Shown: positions 1-8,193 of the stretch, piece after piece
Layout of the letters: every line of letters starts with the position of its first letter
Numbering within the stretch: the stretch's first letter is position 1
Assembly (NCBI RefSeq): GCF_008830365.1
Contig: NZ_WBKI01000009.1
Span: 62,001 to 126,000, forward strand
DNA length: 64,000 bases
Reading direction: 5' to 3'
DNA from: Serratia proteamaculans
GTDB taxonomy: Bacteria > Pseudomonadota > Gammaproteobacteria > Enterobacterales > Enterobacteriaceae
The notes under the pieces: generated by a model
The model's input: only the letters and a program-made list of their open reading frames with translations
Database searches by the model: none
What the model was told of the DNA's origin: nothing
Position numbers and translations under genes: made by a program

Positions 1-431
1 GTCGTCATGTCGATCTGGCCGCCGGTGAAATCTGGGTGCTGGGTAAGGGCAGTAAGGAACGTAAGCTGCCGGTGGGGCGGACTGCGGTGACCTGGCTTGA
101 ACACTGGCTGGCGATGCGCGATCTGTTCGGGCCAGCGGACGATGCGATGTTTCTGTCCAATCAGGGCAAACGCATCTCGACCCGTAACGTGCAAAAGCGT
201 TTTGCCGAGTGGGGCGTTAAACAGGGCGTTAACAGCCACATCCATCCGCACAAGCTGCGCCACTCGTTTGCCACCCATATGCTGGAATCCAGTGGCGATC
301 TGCGTGCGGTGCAGGAACTGCTTGGTCACGCCAACCTGACCACCACTCAAATCTACACTCACCTCGACTTTCAACATCTGGCCAACGTGTACGATGCCGC
401 GCATCCACGCGCCAAACGGGGGAAATCCTGA
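1..431 (+). CDS. xerC: Tyrosine recombinase XerC (3' part, truncated by window start)
   Basis: C-terminal catalytic half of the XerC site-specific recombinase, which with XerD resolves chromosome dimers at dif. The reading frame is already open at base 3, so the start lies outside the window. The catalytic signature of tyrosine recombinases is visible: [12 protein letters not shown] supplies the His-x-x-Arg pair, LLGHANL the next His, and IYTHLD the nucleophilic Tyr. The stop codon overlaps the yigB start (TGATG), so the two are translationally coupled, as in the E. coli dapF-yigA-xerC-yigB-uvrD order. The flanks are housekeeping genes, so this is the resident XerC and not a phage or island integrase. 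Confidence 0.97.
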   Translation, partial: RHVDLAAGEIWVLGKGSKERKLPVGRTAVTWLEHWLAMRDLFGPADDAMFLSNQGKRISTRNVQKRFAEWGVKQGVNSHIHPHKLRHSFATHMLESSGDLRAVQELLGHANLTTTQIYTHLDFQHLANVYDAAHPRAKRGKS

Positions 432-1147
432 TGCATTTTTATCGTCCGTTGCGGCCGCTGGCGGCGCTGACCTTTGATCTGGACGACACGCTGTACGACA
501 ACCGGCCGGTGATCAAACAGACCGAGCTGCAGTCGGTGGCCTTTCTGCAGAACTATCATCCCGGGCTGAACCACTTCCAGTCGGCGGATTTTCATCGCCT
601 GCGCCAGGAACTACGTGAACAGGATCCGGAAATTTATCATGATGTCACCCAGTGGCGCTGGCGCGCTATCCATTTGGCGCTGAGCCGTCAGGGGCTGCGT
701 GATGCCGAAGCCGCCGACGGTGCCGATGCTGCGATGCAGAACTTTGCGCTGTGGCGCAGTCGTATCGAAGTACCCGACGCGACCCATGCCACCCTGAAGG
801 CGCTGGGCGAACGTTTCCCGCTGGTGGCGATCACCAACGGCAATGCCGATCCGGCGCTGTGCGGGCTGGATGGTTACTTCCAGTTTGTGCTGCGTTCCGG
901 GCCGGATGGCCGCGCCAAGCCCTATCAGGATATGTATCAACTGGCCGCTGAGCGGTTAGGCGTTGCCCCTGAACGCATTCTTCACGTGGGTGATGATTTG
1001 ACCACCGACGTCGCTGGGGCATTGCGCTCCGGCCTGCAGGCCTGTTGGATCAACGACCGCCAGCGCAGCCTGATGCAGGCCGCCGACAGCCGTCTGCTAC
1101 CACATATTGAGATTTCGCAGTTGGCATCGCTGACAGCATTGTTATAA
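431..1147 (+). CDS. yigB: HAD-family phosphatase YigB (5-amino-6-(5-phosphoribitylamino)uracil phosphatase)
   Basis: A 238-residue haloacid dehalogenase-like hydrolase. Motif I, DLDDTLYD, carries the nucleophile Asp16 and the acid/base Asp18. Motif II is the ITNGN stretch and motif IV is [10 protein letters not shown]. In E. coli YigB belongs to the redundant set of HAD enzymes that dephosphorylate the riboflavin intermediate 5-amino-6-(5-phosphoribitylamino)uracil, and it also acts on other small phosphates. The start codon sits inside the xerC stop, so expression depends on the upstream operon. The length matches the E. coli protein. The substrate is inferred from orthology and gene order. 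Confidence 0.93.
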   Translation: MHFYRPLRPLAALTFDLDDTLYDNRPVIKQTELQSVAFLQNYHPGLNHFQSADFHRLRQELREQDPEIYHDVTQWRWRAIHLALSRQGLRDAEAADGADAAMQNFALWRSRIEVPDATHATLKALGERFPLVAITNGNADPALCGLDGYFQFVLRSGPDGRAKPYQDMYQLAAERLGVAPERILHVGDDLTTDVAGALRSGLQACWINDRQRSLMQAADSRLLPHIEISQLASLTALL

Positions 1148-1161
1148 TCCCTGCCAGAACT

Positions 1162-1177
1162 CTGTATAAATTCCCAG
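1162..1177 (+). promoter_or_regulatory. LexA (SOS) box of uvrD
   Basis: CTGTATAAATTCCCAG fits the LexA consensus CTG-N10-CAG and closely resembles the imperfect box before E. coli uvrD. It ends 47 bases before the uvrD start, a normal place for an operator. The right half is degenerate, so moderate LexA affinity is expected, in keeping with the modest SOS induction known for uvrD. Confidence 0.85.
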
Positions 1178-1224
1178 TGGAATCGCGTCTCTGACGCGCT
1201 TTCCCTTACCAATTAATGGTGCCT

Positions 1225-3387
1225 ATGGACGTTTCCGATCTGCTCGACAGCCTGAATGAAAAACAACGCGAAGCCGTGGCGGCGCCACGTGGCAACCTGT
1301 TGGTACTGGCCGGGGCGGGCAGCGGTAAAACCCGGGTACTGGTGCATCGCATTGCCTGGCTGCTGTCGGTAGAGAACTGCTCGCCGTATTCCATTATGGC
1401 GGTGACGTTCACCAACAAAGCGGCGGCGGAAATGCGCCACCGTATCGAACACCTGATTGGCACCAGCCAGGGCGGCATGTGGATCGGAACCTTCCATGGC
1501 CTGGCTCATCGGCTGCTGCGTGCTCATCATTTGGATGCCAACCTGCCGCAGGATTTCCAAATCCTCGACAGTGACGACCAGTTCCGCCTGCTTAAACGCA
1601 TAGTCAAAGCGCTGAATATCGATGAAAAACAATGGCCTCCGCGTCAGGCGATGTGGTACATCAACGGCAAAAAAGATGAAGGCCTGCGTCCACAGCACGT
1701 TGAAACCTACAACAACCCCGTAGAGGCGACCTGGCTGCGTATCTACCAGGCCTACCAGGAAGCCTGCGATCGCGCGGGGCTGGTGGACTTTGCCGAACTG
1801 TTGCTGCGCGCCCATGAGCTGTGGTTGAACAAGCCACATATCCTCAATCATTACCGCGAACGCTTCACCAACGTGCTGGTGGACGAGTTTCAGGATACCA
1901 ACAGCATCCAGTATGCCTGGATCCGCCTGCTGGCCGGCAATAACAGCAACGTGATGATTGTCGGTGACGATGACCAGTCGATCTACGGCTGGCGCGGCGC
2001 TCAGGTGGAGAATATCCAACGCTTTCTAAAGGATTTCCCCGGTGCGCAAAGCGTACTTTTGGAACAGAACTACCGTTCGACCAGCAATATCCTGAAGTCG
2101 GCCAACACCCTGATCGCCAACAACGGCGGCCGCATGGGTAAAAACCTGTGGACCGAAGGGGGTGAAGGCGAACCTATCTCCATCTACTGTGCCTTCAACG
2201 AGCTCGACGAGTCGCGCTTTGTGGTGGGCCGTATCAAAGCCTGGCAAGAAAACGGCGGTGCGCTGAATGACTGCGCTATCCTTTATCGCAGTAACGCCCA
2301 GTCACGCGTGCTGGAAGAGGCACTGCTGCAAACGGCGATGCCATACCGCATTTACGGCGGGCAACGCTTCTTCGAGCGTCAGGAGATCAAAGATGCCCTG
2401 GCCTACCTGCGGCTGATAGCCAACCGCAACGACGATGCTGCCTTCGAACGCGTGGTGAATACGCCGACGCGCGGCATTGGCGACCGGACGCTGGACGAGG
2501 TGCGTCGCACGGCCCGCGATCGTCAATTGACCATGTGGCAGGCCACCCGCGTGCTGCTACAGGACAAAGTGCTGGCCGGGCGTGCGGCATCCGCGCTGCA
2601 ACGCTTTACCGAACTGTTGGACTCACTGGCGCACGAAACCGCCGATATGCCGTTGCACGTCCAGACCGACCGGGTGATCCGCGATTCGGGGCTGTTCATT
2701 ATGTATGAGCAGGAGAAGGGCGAAAAAGGTCAGGCACGTATCGAAAACCTTGAAGAGCTGGTGACGGCAACGCGTCAGTACAGCTATCAGGATGAAGATC
2801 AGGATCTGATGCCGCTGCAGGCGTTTCTGTCACACGCTGCGCTGGAAGCGGGCGAGGGGCAGGCCGATGCCTATCAGGACGCAGTACAGTTGATGACCCT
2901 GCACTCGGCCAAGGGGCTGGAGTTCCCGCAGGTGTTTATCGTCGGTATGGAAGAGGGGATGTTCCCGAGCCAGATGTCGCTGGACGAAGGCGGCAGGCTG
3001 GAAGAAGAGCGCCGCCTGGCCTACGTTGGTCTGACCCGCGCCATGCAGAAACTGACGCTGACCTATGCCGAAACGCGTCGTCTGTACGGCAAAGAGGTTT
3101 ATCACCGGCCTTCACGTTTCATCGGCGAACTGCCGGAGGAGTGTGTGGAAGAAGTGCGCTTGCGCGCCAGCGTATCGCGGCCGGTGAGCCATCGTCGTAT
3201 GGGTACGCCGATCAGCGAAAACGACACCGGTTACAAGCTGGGCCAGCGCGTGCGCCATCCCAAGTTTGGTGAAGGGACCATCGTCAATCTGGAAGGCAGC
3301 GGCGAACACAGTCGGTTGCAGGTTGCTTTCCCAGGTGAAGGGATCAAGTGGCTGGTGGCCGCCTACGCCCGTCTGGAGACGGTGTAA
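1225..3387 (+). CDS. uvrD: DNA helicase II (UvrD)
   Basis: Superfamily 1A 3'-5' helicase that removes the incised strand in nucleotide-excision and mismatch repair. From the ATG at 1225 the product is 720 residues and begins MDVSDLLDSL, the same length and start as in E. coli. An ATG three codons upstream (1216) is in frame but not conserved. Walker A is AGAGSGKT with Lys35. The DEFQDTN Walker B and GDDDQSIYGWRGA motif follow, then LEQNYRST (motif IV), LMTLHSAKGLEF (motif V) and VGLTRAM (motif VI). The C-terminal region from about residue 650 carries the Tudor-like module that contacts RNA polymerase in this family. A LexA box lies upstream. Confidence 0.98.
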   Translation: MDVSDLLDSLNEKQREAVAAPRGNLLVLAGAGSGKTRVLVHRIAWLLSVENCSPYSIMAVTFTNKAAAEMRHRIEHLIGTSQGGMWIGTFHGLAHRLLRAHHLDANLPQDFQILDSDDQFRLLKRIVKALNIDEKQWPPRQAMWYINGKKDEGLRPQHVETYNNPVEATWLRIYQAYQEACDRAGLVDFAELLLRAHELWLNKPHILNHYRERFTNVLVDEFQDTNSIQYAWIRLLAGNNSNVMIVGDDDQSIYGWRGAQVENIQRFLKDFPGAQSVLLEQNYRSTSNILKSANTLIANNGGRMGKNLWTEGGEGEPISIYCAFNELDESRFVVGRIKAWQENGGALNDCAILYRSNAQSRVLEEALLQTAMPYRIYGGQRFFERQEIKDALAYLRLIANRNDDAAFERVVNTPTRGIGDRTLDEVRRTARDRQLTMWQATRVLLQDKVLAGRAASALQRFTELLDSLAHETADMPLHVQTDRVIRDSGLFIMYEQEKGEKGQARIENLEELVTATRQYSYQDEDQDLMPLQAFLSHAALEAGEGQADAYQDAVQLMTLHSAKGLEFPQVFIVGMEEGMFPSQMSLDEGGRLEEERRLAYVGLTRAMQKLTLTYAETRRLYGKEVYHRPSRFIGELPEECVEEVRLRASVSRPVSHRRMGTPISENDTGYKLGQRVRHPKFGEGTIVNLEGSGEHSRLQVAFPGEGIKWLVAAYARLETV

Positions 3388-3408
3388 GGCGCAGTTAATC
3401 GTTAGCGG

Positions 3409-3534
3409 TATACCCAAAATAATTGGGGTTGCAGCCAGGCGGCAAGTCCGCTCCCTCCAGGAGCTTACTCAAGTAAGTGACTGGAGGGAGTGGGCACAGC
3501 CAACAACGCTGCAGCTTCAAGTATGAAGGGGGTA
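3409..3534 (+). repeat. ERIC element, copy 1 (about 126 bp)
   Basis: Enterobacterial repetitive intergenic consensus element in consensus orientation. It begins TATACCCAAAATAATTGG and has the core CAGGAGCTTACTCAAGTAAG followed by TGACTGGAG, the region targeted by ERIC-PCR primers. It ends GTATGAAGGGGGTA. The two halves form a long imperfect palindrome. It lies between the convergent uvrD and cupin genes and overlaps the last codons of the cupin gene. Confidence 0.92.
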
Positions 3535-3996
3535 GCGATCGCCAATCTGCGCGGTAGCGTACCAACGCATCACTGCTTCAGTACCCTCAGCCCCTTCCTG
3601 CGGTGCCCACGGCATGCAGTCTTCTTCCGACAGCGCCTGATAAGGCCCTTGTTTCACTTCGAACACCACGCCGCCCGGATCAACCGACAGCACGGCATGC
3701 CAGGTAAACGCCGGCATCTCCAGCACTTTGGTTTCTTCGCCAAGCAGGGTGCGTTGGGTGACGACGCCGTCTTCGTTAAACTGCAACACCACAAAGCGGC
3801 CGCGCAGCGGCGTCAGCAGTTCCCAGGTTTGCGGATGGCGGTGGGGGCGGATATAGGTGCCGGGTTCCATGGCAATCGCCAGCCGTTGCACCGGATCGCT
3901 CAACTCGTCGTGTAAGGTACGGTGCGCGCGCAGGCGTGCCACTTTAGCGGCCTGTTCACTCATCGCCGTCAGGTCGTGGGCGGTAATCTGTTTCAT
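3517..3996 (-). CDS. WbuC-family cupin-fold metalloprotein
   Basis: A 159-residue single-domain cupin. The metal-binding cupin motif 1 is PHRHPQTWELLTPLRGRF (about residues 51-68), with two His and one Glu as likely ligands. The second motif is around PAFTWHAV. Its overall form resembles the WbuC family, small cupins found in O-antigen clusters and as stand-alone genes; the substrate is unknown. I chose ATG 3996. An in-frame TTG at 4011 is possible but has no better ribosome site. The final residues YPLHT and the stop codon are encoded inside ERIC copy 1, so the natural C-terminus has probably been replaced. In E. coli yigE lies between uvrD and corA, so this gene is an accessory difference. 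Confidence 0.85.
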   Translation of the reverse strand: MKQITAHDLTAMSEQAAKVARLRAHRTLHDELSDPVQRLAIAMEPGTYIRPHRHPQTWELLTPLRGRFVVLQFNEDGVVTQRTLLGEETKVLEMPAFTWHAVLSVDPGGVVFEVKQGPYQALSEEDCMPWAPQEGAEGTEAVMRWYATAQIGDRYPLHT

Positions 3997-4217
3997 CAGT
4001 AAAGTCCGCAAGCTTATCGTGGCCTAATCTTAGCAACATTCCTGTGCGTGGTCAGAGATCGCCGCGACTATTTCGTTACTGTTTATCGTGGATTAAGTCG
4101 ATTCTGCCCCATGGGTTATGGCGATGAATTGTTGCGCAATTATCGAGCCTAACCGGTTGACAGGCTTTTTCTTCTCGGCGTAACATGCGCGCACTATTAT
4201 CAATGAGGACATACGCC

Positions 4218-4277
4218 TTGGACACACCCAGTAGATACTGGCTCACTGACCTGGACAACAACAGGTGCAACTTCTAA
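4218..4277 (+). CDS. ysgD: corA leader peptide (CorL/YsgD-like, 19 aa)
   Basis: A 19-codon frame, MDTPSRYWLTDLDNNRCNF, starting at TTG 4218. GAGGA at 4205-4209 is 8 bases before the TTG, an ideal ribosome-binding distance. The in-frame ATG at 4203 has no such site, so the TTG start is preferred. The size and position, alone in the corA leader, match the small protein YsgD/CorL of enterobacteria, where translation of the leader frame couples Mg2+ level to Rho termination before corA. The stop codon is the first part of the hairpin at 4276-4303. The name rests on my recollection of the E. coli small protein and should be checked by alignment. Confidence 0.7.
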   Translation: MDTPSRYWLTDLDNNRCNF

Positions 4278-4303
4278 GGCTATCCCATTGAGCTGATAGC
4301 CTT
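4276..4303 (+). promoter_or_regulatory. Hairpin at the end of the corA leader peptide
   Basis: AAGGCTATC (4276-4284) pairs perfectly with GATAGCCTT (4295-4303) around a 10-base loop. The 5' arm starts in the TAA of the leader peptide, so a ribosome at the stop would keep the stem open. No T-run follows, so it is not an intrinsic terminator. A regulatory fold in a Rho-controlled leader is the likely role. Confidence 0.6.
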
Positions 4304-4442
4304 CGTGGTTGTCGGCGACCTCTTCAGTGTCGCTATGAGTCAGATCCTTACATGGTCTGAAACAAGCTGGTGATACAACATCCCCCTGTTTCTGTGCTTC
4401 CACGCGTTGTTTACCCCTGTCACCCCAAGGGAGTTTTAGCAG

Positions 4443-5393
4443 ATGCTAAGCGCGTTTAAATTAGAGAACAGCCGCCTGTCCCGTCTGGAGTTGGATGACT
4501 CCGATGACCTCACTACGTCACTGTGGGTTGACCTGGTTGAGCCGGAAGAAGGCGAACGTGAGCGCGTGCAAAACGAGCTGGGCCAAAGCCTGGCAACACG
4601 CCCGGAGCTGGATGATATCGAAGCCTCCGCGCGTTTCTTTGAAGACGAAGACGGCCTGCATATTCACTCCTTCTTCTATTTTGAAGATGCGGAAGACCAT
4701 GCCGGTAACTCCACCGTGGCTTTCACCATTCGTGACGGACGCCTGTATACCTTGCGTGAGCGCGAGTTGCCGGCGTTTCGCCTGTACCGCATGCGTGCCC
4801 GTAACCTGACGATGGTTGACGGCAACGCCTACGAGCTGTTGCTGGATCTGTTCGAAACCAAGATTGAGCAGCTGGCGGACGAGATTGAAAACGTCTACAG
4901 CGATCTGGAAAAGCTCAGCCGGGTGATCATGGAAGGCCATCAGGGCGATGAATACGACGAGGCGCTGTCGACGCTGGCCGAGCTGGAAGATATCGGCTGG
5001 AAGGTCCGTTTGTGCCTGATGGATACCCAACGTGCGCTGAACTTCCTGGTGCGCAAGGCGCGGCTGCCAACCGGTCAGTTGGAGCAGGCGCGTGAAGTAC
5101 TGCGCGACATCGAATCCCTGTTGCCGCACAACGAATCGCTGTTCCAGAAAGTGAACTTCCTGATGCAGGCGGCGATGGGCTTTATCAATATCGAACAGAA
5201 CCGCATCATCAAGATCTTCTCGGTGGTTTCGGTGGTGTTCCTGCCGCCCACGCTGGTGGCCTCAAGCTACGGGATGAACTTTGAGTTTATGCCGGAGCTG
5301 AAGTGGTCGTTCGGTTATCCTGGCGCCATCAGCCTGATGATTCTGGCGGGGCTGGCCCCCTATCTGTACTTCAAACGCAAGAACTGGCTGTAA
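4443..5393 (+). CDS. corA: Magnesium/cobalt transporter CorA
   Basis: Homopentameric inner-membrane channel for Mg2+, Co2+ and Ni2+. The product has 316 residues, the usual length. An acidic cytoplasmic N-terminal domain and a long coiled helix (about residues 130-250) precede two C-terminal membrane helices. The selectivity signature [10 protein letters not shown] is at about residues 276-285, at the end of the first helix, and the protein ends in the basic tail FKRKNWL. The start is supported by AAGGGAG 9 bases upstream. It is transcribed alone after a long regulatory leader. Confidence 0.98.
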   Translation: MLSAFKLENSRLSRLELDDSDDLTTSLWVDLVEPEEGERERVQNELGQSLATRPELDDIEASARFFEDEDGLHIHSFFYFEDAEDHAGNSTVAFTIRDGRLYTLRERELPAFRLYRMRARNLTMVDGNAYELLLDLFETKIEQLADEIENVYSDLEKLSRVIMEGHQGDEYDEALSTLAELEDIGWKVRLCLMDTQRALNFLVRKARLPTGQLEQAREVLRDIESLLPHNESLFQKVNFLMQAAMGFINIEQNRIIKIFSVVSVVFLPPTLVASSYGMNFEFMPELKWSFGYPGAISLMILAGLAPYLYFKRKNWL

Positions 5394-5398
5394 CCTGA

Positions 5399-5418
5399 CG
5401 GGCGACCCTGTTCGCCCG
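5399..5418 (+). terminator. Hairpin after corA
   Basis: CGGGCGA (5399-5405) and TCGCCCG (5412-5418) form a 7-bp GC stem with a 6-base loop, 5 bases after the corA stop. Only a weak T-rich tail (ATATTTCTG) follows, so termination may be partial. Confidence 0.55.
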
Positions 5419-5503
5419 ATATTTCTGCTGCTGCCAAAGATTAGCCTGCTAAATGAGGGTAGAATGCCCACTTAGCTTATCTGTCCTTAAGGCGTGCGTT
5501 TCG

Positions 5504-6562
5504 ATGGAGAAGTTCCCCCGCTTGATTCAATGGTCGATCCTGCTGCTGGCTTCGCTGGTGCTGGGGTTTGGCCTGCAAACCTTCCATATTCCCGCTGCGC
5601 TGTTGCTGGGGCCGATGATTGTCGGCGTGGCCATGGGGTTGTTGGGGGCCTCGGTTCGCATTCCCGGTTACCTGTTTATCGCCGCCCAGGCGGTACTGGG
5701 CTGCATGATCGCACAAAGCCTGTCTCCCGCTATTCTCACGCCGTTGCTCGACGACTGGCCGTTGGTGCTGCTGGTGCTGATCGCTACGCTGCTGGCCAGT
5801 GGCATTTCCGGCTGGTGTCTGGTGCGCTTTAGCAGCTTGCCTGGGCCGACCGGTGCCTGGGGCTCATCGCCTGGCGGAGCGTCGGCGATGGTGGCAATGG
5901 CCGGGGATTTTGGCGCGGACGTTCGACTGGTGGCCTTTATGCAGTATCTGCGGGTGCTGTTTGTCGCGACTGCAGCCGCTATGGTGGCCCGCATTGGGCT
6001 GGGTGATGAGGCGGGGCACGGTAGTGCGGCGCTGGAGTGGTTTCCGTCGCTGGACTGGCGCTTCCCGGCGACGCTGGGTGTGGCCATTGTCGGTGCCTGG
6101 TTGGGCCCCCGGCTGCGCATTCCTTCCGGTGCACTGTTATTGCCGATGGTCATCGGTGCGGCACTGCATTCCAGCGGTACTATGGCGCTACAGGTGCCGG
6201 AATGGCTGTTGGCGTTGGCCTATACGTTGATTGGCTGGAGCGTCGGGCTGCGTTTTACCCGGCCGATATTTTTGCTGGCATTGCGGACTCTGCCGCAGAT
6301 GGTGGTGTCGATCGTCGCGCTGATGCTGTTTTGCGGCCTGCTGGCGTGGATGCTGACGCACTTTCTGCCGGTAGATCTGATGACGGCCTATCTGGCGACC
6401 AGCCCGGGCGGGTTGGATACCGTGGCAATCATTGCGGCGGGCAGCCGGGTGGATATGTCTTTTGTGATGGCGATGCAGACGCTGCGGTTGTTCACCATTC
6501 TGCTGACGGGGCCGGCGATGGCGCGGTTTATTTCCAACCACGCCACGCCGGCCTCAACTTAG
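5504..6562 (+). CDS. AbrB-family inner-membrane protein
   Basis: A 352-residue hydrophobic protein with about 10 predicted membrane segments and an internal duplication. The motif GPMIVGVAMGL in the N-terminal half is echoed by LLPMVIGAALHSSG in the second, and GAWGSSPGGASAMVAMAGDFG by ATSPGGLDTVAIIAAGS. This pattern is typical of the AbrB family (named after a putative ammonia monooxygenase regulator). Its members look like transporters but have no settled substrate. I start at ATG 5504 (MEKFPRL); the 17 upstream in-frame codons are not membrane-like and overlap the likely promoter. It lies where E. coli has yigF, so it is an accessory gene. It converges on rarD, with 8 bases between the stop codons. 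Confidence 0.82.
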   Translation: MEKFPRLIQWSILLLASLVLGFGLQTFHIPAALLLGPMIVGVAMGLLGASVRIPGYLFIAAQAVLGCMIAQSLSPAILTPLLDDWPLVLLVLIATLLASGISGWCLVRFSSLPGPTGAWGSSPGGASAMVAMAGDFGADVRLVAFMQYLRVLFVATAAAMVARIGLGDEAGHGSAALEWFPSLDWRFPATLGVAIVGAWLGPRLRIPSGALLLPMVIGAALHSSGTMALQVPEWLLALAYTLIGWSVGLRFTRPIFLLALRTLPQMVVSIVALMLFCGLLAWMLTHFLPVDLMTAYLATSPGGLDTVAIIAAGSRVDMSFVMAMQTLRLFTILLTGPAMARFISNHATPAST

Positions 6563-6570
6563 CTCTGGCA

Positions 6571-7458
6571 TCAACGCAGTTTACGTTGGGTGTAGAGTGC
6601 GTCGAGGATAAACAGCAGCAGTGCCGCCCAGATAAAGCCGAAGGTCACCAGTTTGTCCTGTCCGACGGTTTCACCGTAGAAGGTCACGGCCAGCAGGAAC
6701 ATCAGCGTAGGGCCAAGGTACTGGAAGAAGCCGAGCGTCGACAGGCGCAGACGGGTGGCTGCAGCGGTAAAGAACAGCAGCGGGATGGTGGTGACGATAC
6801 CGGCCGCCACCAGCAACAGGTTCAGCGACCAGGCATTGGCACCGAGGTGGCTGGTCGGGCTGTCGGCGAACAGGAACAGATAGGCCGCTGCCACCGGCAG
6901 TAGCCACAGGGTTTCTATCAGCATGCCGGTTTGCGCATCAATGGCGATCTTCTTGCGCAGCAGGCCGTAAAAGGCAAAGCTGAACGCCAGCCCCAGGCCG
7001 ATAATTGGTAGCGAACCGAACTGCCATAGCTGGATCAGGACGCCGGCAAAAGCCAGTATCACCGCCAGCCATTGCATCCGGCGGAAGCGTTCGCCCAGGA
7101 ACAACATCCCCAGCAACACATTCACCAGCGGATTAATGAAATAGCCCAGGCTGGCTTCCAGCATATGGTGGTTATTCACCGCCCAGATAAACAGCAGCCA
7201 GTTGCCACCGATCAGCAATGCGGTCACCGCCAGCAGCAACAGCCGTTTACGGTTGTGGCAGGCGGCCCGCACCTGTGACCAGTTACGTCCGAGAGTGATC
7301 AGCGCCAGCATAAAGAAGAACGACCAAATCACCCGATGGGTGAGGATCTCATCGGCAGGCACCTGCTGGATCAGTTTGAAATAAGCCGGGGCAATACCCC
7401 AAATAAAATAGGCGGCCAGAGCAAAGAAGATGCCCTGCCGTGTTTGCTGTGCGTCCAT
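6571..7458 (-). CDS. rarD: EamA-family transporter RarD
   Basis: A 295-residue inner-membrane protein with 10 membrane helices in two EamA repeats. The N-terminus (MDAQQTRQGIFFALAAYF) and motif IWGIAPAYFKL match RarD, once called the chloramphenicol-sensitive protein. Drug/metabolite transporters of this kind export or import small metabolites; the RarD substrate is not established. It is downstream of yigI on the same strand, as in E. coli, with a hairpin-bearing gap of 64 bases. Confidence 0.93.
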   Translation of the reverse strand: MDAQQTRQGIFFALAAYFIWGIAPAYFKLIQQVPADEILTHRVIWSFFFMLALITLGRNWSQVRAACHNRKRLLLLAVTALLIGGNWLLFIWAVNNHHMLEASLGYFINPLVNVLLGMLFLGERFRRMQWLAVILAFAGVLIQLWQFGSLPIIGLGLAFSFAFYGLLRKKIAIDAQTGMLIETLWLLPVAAAYLFLFADSPTSHLGANAWSLNLLLVAAGIVTTIPLLFFTAAATRLRLSTLGFFQYLGPTLMFLLAVTFYGETVGQDKLVTFGFIWAALLLFILDALYTQRKLR

Positions 7459-7486
7459 GACGTTACTCGGATGGGTAAAACGGAGA

Positions 7487-7517
7487 TGCGGTGAGTGTAC
7501 TGAAGACCCTCACCGCA
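7487..7517 (-). terminator. Inverted repeat between yigI and rarD
   Basis: TGCGGTGAG (7487-7495) and CTCACCGCA (7509-7517) make a 9-bp perfect stem with a 13-base loop, just after the yigI stop on the minus strand. No T-run follows, so it may protect the yigI 3' end or weaken read-through into rarD. Confidence 0.4.
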
Positions 7518-7522
7518 CACAA

Positions 7523-7993
7523 TCACCCGACCAGGTAGGTGGCGGTGGCGCTGGCGATATGCAGGCCATCATGGTTATGCAGTTCGACGCGGGCGACCGC
7601 GACTTTATTGCCGCTGCGCAAGACGCTGGCGGCAGCGACGAAATGTTCGCCACGGCCAGGGCGCAGGTAGTCAACGCGCAGATCGATAGTCCCCATACGC
7701 GAAAGACGGGTTGCGACTTCTTCTTCGATCAACGGATCCAGACGCATTAACACGCTACCGGCGCATGCCAGGCCAGCGGCGACGTCCAGCACTGAGGCGA
7801 TCACCCCACCGTGCAAGATTTTCTGGGCGGCATTGCCCACCAGCTTGGGCTGATTGGTAAAACTCAGCTCCACATAGTCGTCGTCAAAGCGGCGCAGCTC
7901 TAAGCCCAGCTCGCGATTAAACGGCATGTGATAAACAAAGATTTCGCCAATCTTCTGGCGGGCGGCTTCAAGTGTCAGTGGTGTGGTAGACAT
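7523..7993 (-). CDS. yigI: Thioesterase family protein YigI
   Basis: A 156-residue hotdog-fold protein of the PaaI-like acyl-CoA thioesterase group. The family helix-turn motif is [17 protein letters not shown] (about residues 60-76), with the Gly-Gly turn and Asp typical of these enzymes. E. coli YigI has been described as a medium- and long-chain acyl-CoA thioesterase. It is divergent from pldA with a 200-base intergenic region, so both genes may share regulatory DNA. Both products act on acyl lipids. Confidence 0.88.
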   Translation of the reverse strand: MSTTPLTLEAARQKIGEIFVYHMPFNRELGLELRRFDDDYVELSFTNQPKLVGNAAQKILHGGVIASVLDVAAGLACAGSVLMRLDPLIEEEVATRLSRMGTIDLRVDYLRPGRGEHFVAAASVLRSGNKVAVARVELHNHDGLHIASATATYLVG

Positions 7994-8193
7994 AAATACC
8001 CATTTTTTTCTGTGTAGTAGGGGAAACTAACTGGTCAGTCCAGGTTAACTGTTTGTTGATATTATGCCTATATTTTGTTGCTTTCCAGACTAATCCAATA
8101 AATACACGTCACACTGCTGTAAAACCGCCTTTGTGTGTAAAATGGCCTGTTTTTATTTCAGAATTTGTCAATTTTGTTGGGGTGAGGAACGTT

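Larger units (their letters stand above)
4012..4442 (+). promoter_or_regulatory. corA 5' leader and promoter region
   Basis: This 431-base stretch separates the cupin start from corA. It holds the small frame at 4218-4277 and the hairpin at 4276-4303. After the hairpin come about 140 bases of moderately C-rich sequence with no further strong stem. In Salmonella the long corA leader and its small frame corL control Rho-dependent termination, and this layout agrees with that. I do not see a confident -35/-10 pair. The corA ribosome site is AAGGGAG at about 4427-4433. Confidence 0.6.

Noticed and set aside
1-431. Phage or island integrase at the window start
   Set aside because: The sequence and the coupled yigB-uvrD context identify chromosomal XerC; no att repeats or phage genes follow.
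3490-3915. 141-residue plus-strand frame starting in ERIC copy 1
   Set aside because: Antisense to the cupin gene, whose cupin motif and codon pattern are clear.
6037-6903. 288-residue plus-strand open frame spanning the AbrB gene end and rarD
   Set aside because: It crosses two convergent real genes in a third frame, is Asp/Gly/Gln-rich, and has no ribosome site.
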